64,000 bases of DNA from a virus, in the IMG/VR virus record IMGVR_UViG_3300010371_000033, positions 1-64,000 of that record. One strand, written 5' to 3'. Shown here in pieces: positions 60,368-64,000 of this stretch (positions are counted from its first letter, which is position 1; every line of letters begins with the position of its first letter). The notes under the pieces were generated by a model. That model did not search any database and was not told the DNA's origin. It was given only the letters and a program-made list of their open reading frames with translations. A program made the translations under genes and the position numbers.

Positions 60368-61549
60368 ATGCGCGTATGTGTACTCTATTGGCCTATCAGT
60401 GGTGTGGGTGGTATCTCAACTTTCATGAAGCATATGAAAGCAGTCGCAGATGATCGTGGAGATACATTCCATGTTCTCTGTTCGCCAAATCAGAAAGGTA
60501 AAGAAGTTGGGTTATTGCCAGAAGCAACTGAAGTGGCTGGTGGTTCATCTAACATCTTGATTGATGGATATGTGCCGCATCATCCATCTAACTTCGAGAA
60601 GTCCGCTGATTTCATCGCCAAGAATTATGACGTGGTTCTAACAGCCCATTTATGTCCAAGACCTAACAAGTCTTATGGTGAAGAACCCGTTTTCTTAAAT
60701 CTTCTGAATGAATTGCATGCAAAAAATGTTAGAATGATTGGATTCATTCATGATGGGTATTGGGACACTTACAAGGAGTTCGGCATTCCAACTCTTGAGT
60801 TAATGCAGAAAACAATTATTGCGCAGCCAACTTATGCCAAACCAATTCTAACAGAAAAACACTATCCAATTGAACCAACTTATCTGGCCATTCATCCACG
60901 AATTCTAGAAGCCAATAAACTTGAAGGCGATCAAAGAAATCGTAAGCGCGTTGTCTGGTTGCCACAATGGAAGCGCATCAAAGGTACACACCTGATGCTA
61001 CAAGGACTTCCTGAGGCAGAACAGATAGGATATGATGTACATCTTTATGGATGCGGCATTGATTATTACAACGCATGTTTGGAAGATAGCTGGAAGAAGA
61101 TGATTGGTAAAGATCTATTCCGTCCAGATTGTTCTGGCCAAGGAACAGCAACTTATTTCGGTACAAGACCATACAACGAAGTTTCTGTTGCTTTACAACA
61201 AGCAACTTTCTCACTAGATTTCCAAGGTCACAGTGCAAAATATAAGACTGCATATGAAACTGGTTCTTACAATTATACTCATCTTGAAAGTCTATATTGG
61301 GGATGCGTACCTGTTGTGCATAAAAATTTCTTGAAGAATGACATACCAGATGATTTGGTTCTTGCTCTTGACCACCCTGAAATGTGGGCAAACGCCATCA
61401 AGAAGTATTGTAGCTTTAATTACCCAACCGAAAAAGCCAGGGAGTATGTATTGGAACATCATTCTGCTACAAGGCATTATGACCAGACATTTTCAATGGA
61501 ATGTAAAGAGATTAAGGAAGAAGGTGGTCTTTCGGCATTCTTTGTATGA
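60368..61549 (+). CDS. GT-B type glycosyltransferase (393 aa)
   Basis: Start at MRVCVLYWPISGVGGISTFM, two bases after the helicase stop. The Rossmann start with GVGGISTFMKHM, VVWLPQWKRIKGTHLMLQGL, VHLYGCGIDYYNAC and a final E-containing sugar-binding part (LESLYWGCVPVVHKN) form the GT-B/GT4 layout. The C-terminus GGLSAFFV repeats the end of gp43 (SLSAFFV), suggesting clamp binding, so it may work on replicating DNA. That would fit DNA glycosylation; a cell-surface role is the alternative. Confidence 0.8.
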   Translation: MRVCVLYWPISGVGGISTFMKHMKAVADDRGDTFHVLCSPNQKGKEVGLLPEATEVAGGSSNILIDGYVPHHPSNFEKSADFIAKNYDVVLTAHLCPRPNKSYGEEPVFLNLLNELHAKNVRMIGFIHDGYWDTYKEFGIPTLELMQKTIIAQPTYAKPILTEKHYPIEPTYLAIHPRILEANKLEGDQRNRKRVVWLPQWKRIKGTHLMLQGLPEAEQIGYDVHLYGCGIDYYNACLEDSWKKMIGKDLFRPDCSGQGTATYFGTRPYNEVSVALQQATFSLDFQGHSAKYKTAYETGSYNYTHLESLYWGCVPVVHKNFLKNDIPDDLVLALDHPEMWANAIKKYCSFNYPTEKAREYVLEHHSATRHYDQTFSMECKEIKEEGGLSAFFV

Positions 61550-61926
61550 ATCGTTGGACTTACAATGGTTTTGACTATGATGAATCTAAAGGAGCATTCG
61601 GATTCATCTATTTGATTACAAATCTTGAAACAGGCAAAATGTACGTCGGTAAGAAAAGTTTCAAGAGATGGGATGGAGAAGAGAGCGATTGGAGAACATA
61701 TCATGGCTCATGTAAGAGTCTGAATGAAGACCTGCGTGAAAAGAACTCTTTGAAGAGAGAGATTCTCTACATTTGTGAAACTGAAGAAGAAATGGATAAA
61801 CTGGAAATTGAAGAGCAATTAAAGCGTGATGTTGTGAATGATCCTAGATATTACAATCGCAGAGTTGGGGATAGATTTCTAGGCATGAAACGTGTGAATG
61901 GTAGGCTACAGAAGAAAACAGCATGA
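61546..61926 (+). CDS. GIY-YIG endonuclease-like protein (126 aa)
   Basis: GAFGFIYLITNLETGKMYVG and KKSFKRWDGEESDWRTYHGS hold the GIY-YIG core with a likely catalytic Arg/Glu further on (REILYICETEEEM). It lacks the NUMOD DNA-binding part. It is clearly related in its first 60 residues to the larger enzyme at 62028. The ATG overlaps the glycosyltransferase stop, and the stop overlaps the remnant gene start. Confidence 0.75.
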   Translation: MNRWTYNGFDYDESKGAFGFIYLITNLETGKMYVGKKSFKRWDGEESDWRTYHGSCKSLNEDLREKNSLKREILYICETEEEMDKLEIEEQLKRDVVNDPRYYNRRVGDRFLGMKRVNGRLQKKTA

Positions 61927-61988
61927 AACGTGTGGTAGATAACACTAAACCAGTGAAGATTGTTATAGAGCCTCATGCAGACAATTAG
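61923..61988 (+). pseudogene. N-terminal remnant of PIG-L-type deacetylase gene (21 codons)
   Basis: ATG overlapping the previous stop gives MKRVVDNTKPVKIVIEPHAD, then Asn and a TAG. The IVIEPHAD end matches the first strand and zinc motif (HxDD) of the deacetylase encoded at 62755, whose own copy reads QIVCETHADDAFLSMG. So this looks like the original 5' end of that gene, cut off at the active-site codons by the insertion of the homing endonuclease. The two copies differ at many third positions, so they are not a recent duplication. Confidence 0.65.
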
Positions 61989-61994
61989 AGAAAG

Positions 61995-62002
61995 TATAAA
62001 TA
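61995..62002 (+). promoter_or_regulatory. T4-type late promoter TATAAATA
   Basis: A perfect match to the T4 late consensus, six bases after the remnant stop and 25 nt before the endonuclease ATG at 62028. Mobile endonuclease genes of T4 also carry late promoters of their own. Confidence 0.8.
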
Positions 62003-62027
62003 TCTTCAATTGAATAGAGGATATTTT

Positions 62028-62786
62028 ATGAAGGAGTGGATATATAAAGGCGAAGAATTAGCACAAGTTCCTGGCAATGCATTTGGATTTATCTATTGCA
62101 TAACTAATGTTAATTCTGGGCAGAAATATATAGGCCGAAAACAATTTGTCACCCAAAAAGGAGTAGAAACAAATTGGAAAACTTATTTTGGGTCTAGTAT
62201 GCATTTGTCTAAAGATGTAGAAAAATTAGGCAAAAAATGTTTTCTTAGGGAAATTATTAGCGTTCACTCATCTAATTCAGAATTGTGTGAAGCGGAAGTG
62301 ACGGAACAAGAGAATAGAAATGTTCTGTATGAAATTTTACCCAATGGCGAAAGAGCATATTACAACAGATGTATAAAAGGCAAAGAATTTTATATCAATA
62401 TGTTGGAGAAATGGCAAGACCCAGAGTACAGGAAGCATCAAGAAGAAATGCATAAAGAAACATGGAAAAATCCAGACTATAGGAAGAGGATGTCTGATGC
62501 TCATAAAGGACAAGTCCAATGGAATTTAGGATTAAAAGGAACGCAACCTGTTACAGAAGAATTAAGAGCAAAGAGAAGAAAGTTATCCAGACAACTGTGG
62601 AATGATCCAGTTTATAGAGAAAATTGTTTGAATGCCTGTAAATCAGAGGATCGAAGAAAGAAGTTGTCTGATGCCCATAAGGGTAAAAAATGGATAACTA
62701 ATGGCAGCAGAAGCGTTCTGTTTAGAGGAGAAAATCTCCCAGAAGGTTACAGATATGGCAGGAAATATTCCCCAAATAGTTTGTGA
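62028..62786 (+). CDS. GIY-YIG homing endonuclease with NUMOD-type tail (252 aa)
   Basis: The start is the ATG at 62028 after an AGAGGA site; a TTG 18 nt earlier is less likely. NAFGFIYCITNVNSGQKYIG and RKQFVTQKGVETNWKTYFGS give the nuclease core. YRKRMSDAHKGQVQWNLGL, RKKLSDAHKGKKWI and RGENLPEGYRYGRKY are DNA-binding repeats of Seg-like enzymes. Its 3' end overlaps the deacetylase start by 32 bases. The insertion splits the deacetylase gene (see the remnant at 61923). Confidence 0.88.
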   Translation: MKEWIYKGEELAQVPGNAFGFIYCITNVNSGQKYIGRKQFVTQKGVETNWKTYFGSSMHLSKDVEKLGKKCFLREIISVHSSNSELCEAEVTEQENRNVLYEILPNGERAYYNRCIKGKEFYINMLEKWQDPEYRKHQEEMHKETWKNPDYRKRMSDAHKGQVQWNLGLKGTQPVTEELRAKRRKLSRQLWNDPVYRENCLNACKSEDRRKKLSDAHKGKKWITNGSRSVLFRGENLPEGYRYGRKYSPNSL

Positions 62787-63321
62787 AACCCATGCCGATG
62801 ATGCCTTTTTGAGTATGGGGCAGCATTTAGAAGATTGGCATAAACAAAGGATTCCTACAGCTATTGTTACAGTTTTCAGTGGTACTAGAAAGAGAGCTGT
62901 AGATGCACAGAAATACGCAGATGCTGTAGGAGCAAAATGGGAAGGTTGGGGGTTTGTAGAAGGGGAACCATTACCCAATGATCTTTCTATGTATTTGCAA
63001 AATTCAAAAATATCTTTATTTCCTTTCTCGGAAAGTGTTGAATGGTATATAAATCTTGCTCTAACACACCCGGAACATAAGAGGGTAAGAGAGTTGCTGG
63101 AACCTGCGGCAGCTGGAATGTATGTTGATCAGCCTTATGCTATCACACAAAAGAATGCTCCTATTGTAACAGAACTCATGAAAGGAAGAACAGTTCTGAG
63201 TTACAAACATCCTGGGAAGCGTAAGTATCGCCACATTCCTCTGTTCAAAGACCAATCAAAGTTCTTTTATTTCAACAATGAAGAGAAACTTCTTCAGACC
63301 TTTGAAATGATCGTCCAATAA
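62755..63321 (+). CDS. PIG-L/LmbE-type N-acetyl sugar deacetylase (188 aa)
   Basis: Starts MAGNIPQIVCETHADDAFLS: His13 and Asp16 match the HxDD zinc motif (family AHPDDE, here A replaces the last E). Then AIVTVFSGTRKRAVDAQKYA, GFVEGEPLPNDL and THPEHKRVRELLEP, where His108 is the second zinc ligand. Family members remove acetyl groups from N-acetylglucosamine on lipids, mycothiol precursors or antibiotics. Here, next to glycosyltransferases, it might trim a sugar on DNA; this is inference. The first residues come from the inserted endonuclease segment. Confidence 0.8.
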   Translation: MAGNIPQIVCETHADDAFLSMGQHLEDWHKQRIPTAIVTVFSGTRKRAVDAQKYADAVGAKWEGWGFVEGEPLPNDLSMYLQNSKISLFPFSESVEWYINLALTHPEHKRVRELLEPAAAGMYVDQPYAITQKNAPIVTELMKGRTVLSYKHPGKRKYRHIPLFKDQSKFFYFNNEEKLLQTFEMIVQ

Positions 63322-63324
63322 ATA
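63317..63324 (+). promoter_or_regulatory. late-type promoter AATAAATA
   Basis: One change from TATAAATA, 25 nt before the ATG at 63350, the same spacing as for the element at 61995. It overlaps the stop of the deacetylase gene. Confidence 0.5.
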
Positions 63325-63349
63325 AAATAGTTATTTACATAGAGACAGA

Positions 63350-63904
63350 ATGATGAAGACTTTCACTGAATTCTTGGTAGAATCTTCCTTCACCCACGAT
63401 AGGAAAGAATATGAAAGTCATCCTTTCCTGAAATCTAAAGGACTAACCAGATTGCGCAATGGCGCAAAAATTGTCGACAGTGATGATGGATCAATCTATC
63501 ATGATCATTCTTCTAAAAATCCTCATGTAGTATATGCGTTCAAACAAGATGGCGAACATCATGTGCATGTTTATCCTGGAGATCCTAGATCAACAGAACC
63601 CACACATGCTGGAGTCGGCAAAACTCCAACCGAAGCAATGAATAATTTGAAACCTTTCAAACAGTATGCCAAGAAATATTTAGATGAGTCTGTTCTGAAG
63701 GAATTCCATCCAACGCCTGCTGGAAAGGAAGTTCCTGGGGCCGAGAGTGATCAAGGCGCTGAGAAATATGTCAAACAAGTGAATGGCAAGTGGGCACTGG
63801 TTTCACGTCATACTGGTCGTCCATTGAAATATTTTGATAGCAAACCTTCTCGTGAAGAGGCTGGCAAAGCTCTCCGCACGGTTGAATACTTCAAACACTC
63901 TTAA
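63350..63904 (+). CDS. conserved phage protein, possibly structural (184 aa)
   Basis: MMKTFTEFLVESSFTHD resembles the MKTFxEFLxE starts of capsid-associated and prohead proteins in T4-like phages. The following parts (SDDGSIYHDHSSKNPHVVYA, DGEHHVHVYPGDP, KPFKQYAKKYL) are a His-rich alpha/beta region. AALVSRHTGRPLKYF-type segment near the end (WALVSRHTGRPLKYFDSKPS) also occurs in other phage proteins. A late promoter precedes it. Function not known. Confidence 0.7.
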   Translation: MMKTFTEFLVESSFTHDRKEYESHPFLKSKGLTRLRNGAKIVDSDDGSIYHDHSSKNPHVVYAFKQDGEHHVHVYPGDPRSTEPTHAGVGKTPTEAMNNLKPFKQYAKKYLDESVLKEFHPTPAGKEVPGAESDQGAEKYVKQVNGKWALVSRHTGRPLKYFDSKPSREEAGKALRTVEYFKHS

Positions 63905-63953
63905 TTTTGAATCAAACTGGCTTACACTAAACTTTTCCTAGTTGGAGGAGTTT

Positions 63954-64000
63954 ATGAGTCTGCCCAAAATTGAATTATGGAATCAGTCTCCAACTGAATT
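63954..64000 (+). CDS. partial gene at window end
   Basis: A very strong TTGGAGGAG site is followed by ATG 63954 and MSLPKIELWNQSPTE before the window ends. Too short to identify. The gap 63905-63953 before it may hold a promoter but no clear one was found. Confidence 0.6.
   Translation, partial: MSLPKIELWNQSPTE

Noticed and set aside
61984-62790. A group I intron or intein splitting the deacetylase gene
   Set aside because: The endonuclease frame fills nearly the whole insert, leaving no room for the intron core, and a separate start plus a second copy of the HAD motif follows. A plain homing insertion explains it better.

Overview
This window is part of the genome of a lytic, T4-like myovirus (contractile-tailed phage). 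The diagnosis rests on a near-complete set of T4 core genes in T4-like blocks: baseplate wedge and hub genes, the late-transcription genes 55 and 33, the replication set 45-44-62-regA-43, and the recombination genes uvsW, uvsX, uvsY, 46 and 47, with gene 41. The DNA is AT-rich, genes are tightly packed with many ATGA, TAATG or TGATG overlaps, and no integrase, repressor or other lysogeny gene is seen. Host and phage species cannot be named from the sequence; many structural genes resemble the variants known from T4-like cyanophages and other aquatic phages.

Region 1 (1-8537, + strand) is an accessory block with ten tRNA or tRNA-like genes (Arg-CCT, Met/Ile-CAT, Gln-CTG, Ser-GCT, Leu-TAA, Gln-TTG, Phe-GAA and three irregular ones), three RNAs of about 115-150 nt closed by long terminal stems and ending in T-runs (possible counterparts of T4 RNAs C and D), many small unknown genes, and three genes that look broken. 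It ends with a PPP-type phosphatase, a cREC-type receiver protein and a strong intrinsic terminator at 8510-8537.

Region 2 (8693-32139, - strand) is the late baseplate and fibre operon. Read in its own direction it runs tube cap 48, 53, hub gp27-like, a homing endonuclease, hub spike gene 5 (without lysozyme domain), 25, 6, 7-like, 8-like, an 1831-aa structural protein with a PKD domain and a Hint-like C-terminus, further fibre proteins, and a 1429-aa Ser/Thr/Asn-rich adhesin. Region 3 (32192-37521, + strand) diverges from it through two mirror-image late-type promoters: genes 4, 2-like, 54-like, 26, 51-like, a 723-aa hub or tape protein carrying the tail lysozyme domain, and a two-helix membrane protein.

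Region 4 (37514-39905, - strand) carries uvsY, a tail-tube-fold protein, two small coupled genes, dexA and a winged-helix protein whose upstream region holds three 23-bp iterons. Region 5 (40103-64000, + strand) is the early/middle DNA metabolism block: uvsW, 55, 47, 46, a TET/JBP-like dioxygenase, peptide deformylase, a DEDD exonuclease, a glycosyltransferase, 33, 45, 44, 62, regA, a dATP/dGTP diphosphohydrolase, 43, uvsX, 41, a second glycosyltransferase, two GIY-YIG endonucleases and a PIG-L type deacetylase.

The most interesting possibility is a DNA hypermodification pathway spread through region 5: a base hydroxylase, two sugar transferases and a sugar deacetylase. The deacetylase locus also shows a homing-endonuclease insertion that left a 21-codon remnant carrying the same active-site motif as the downstream gene.
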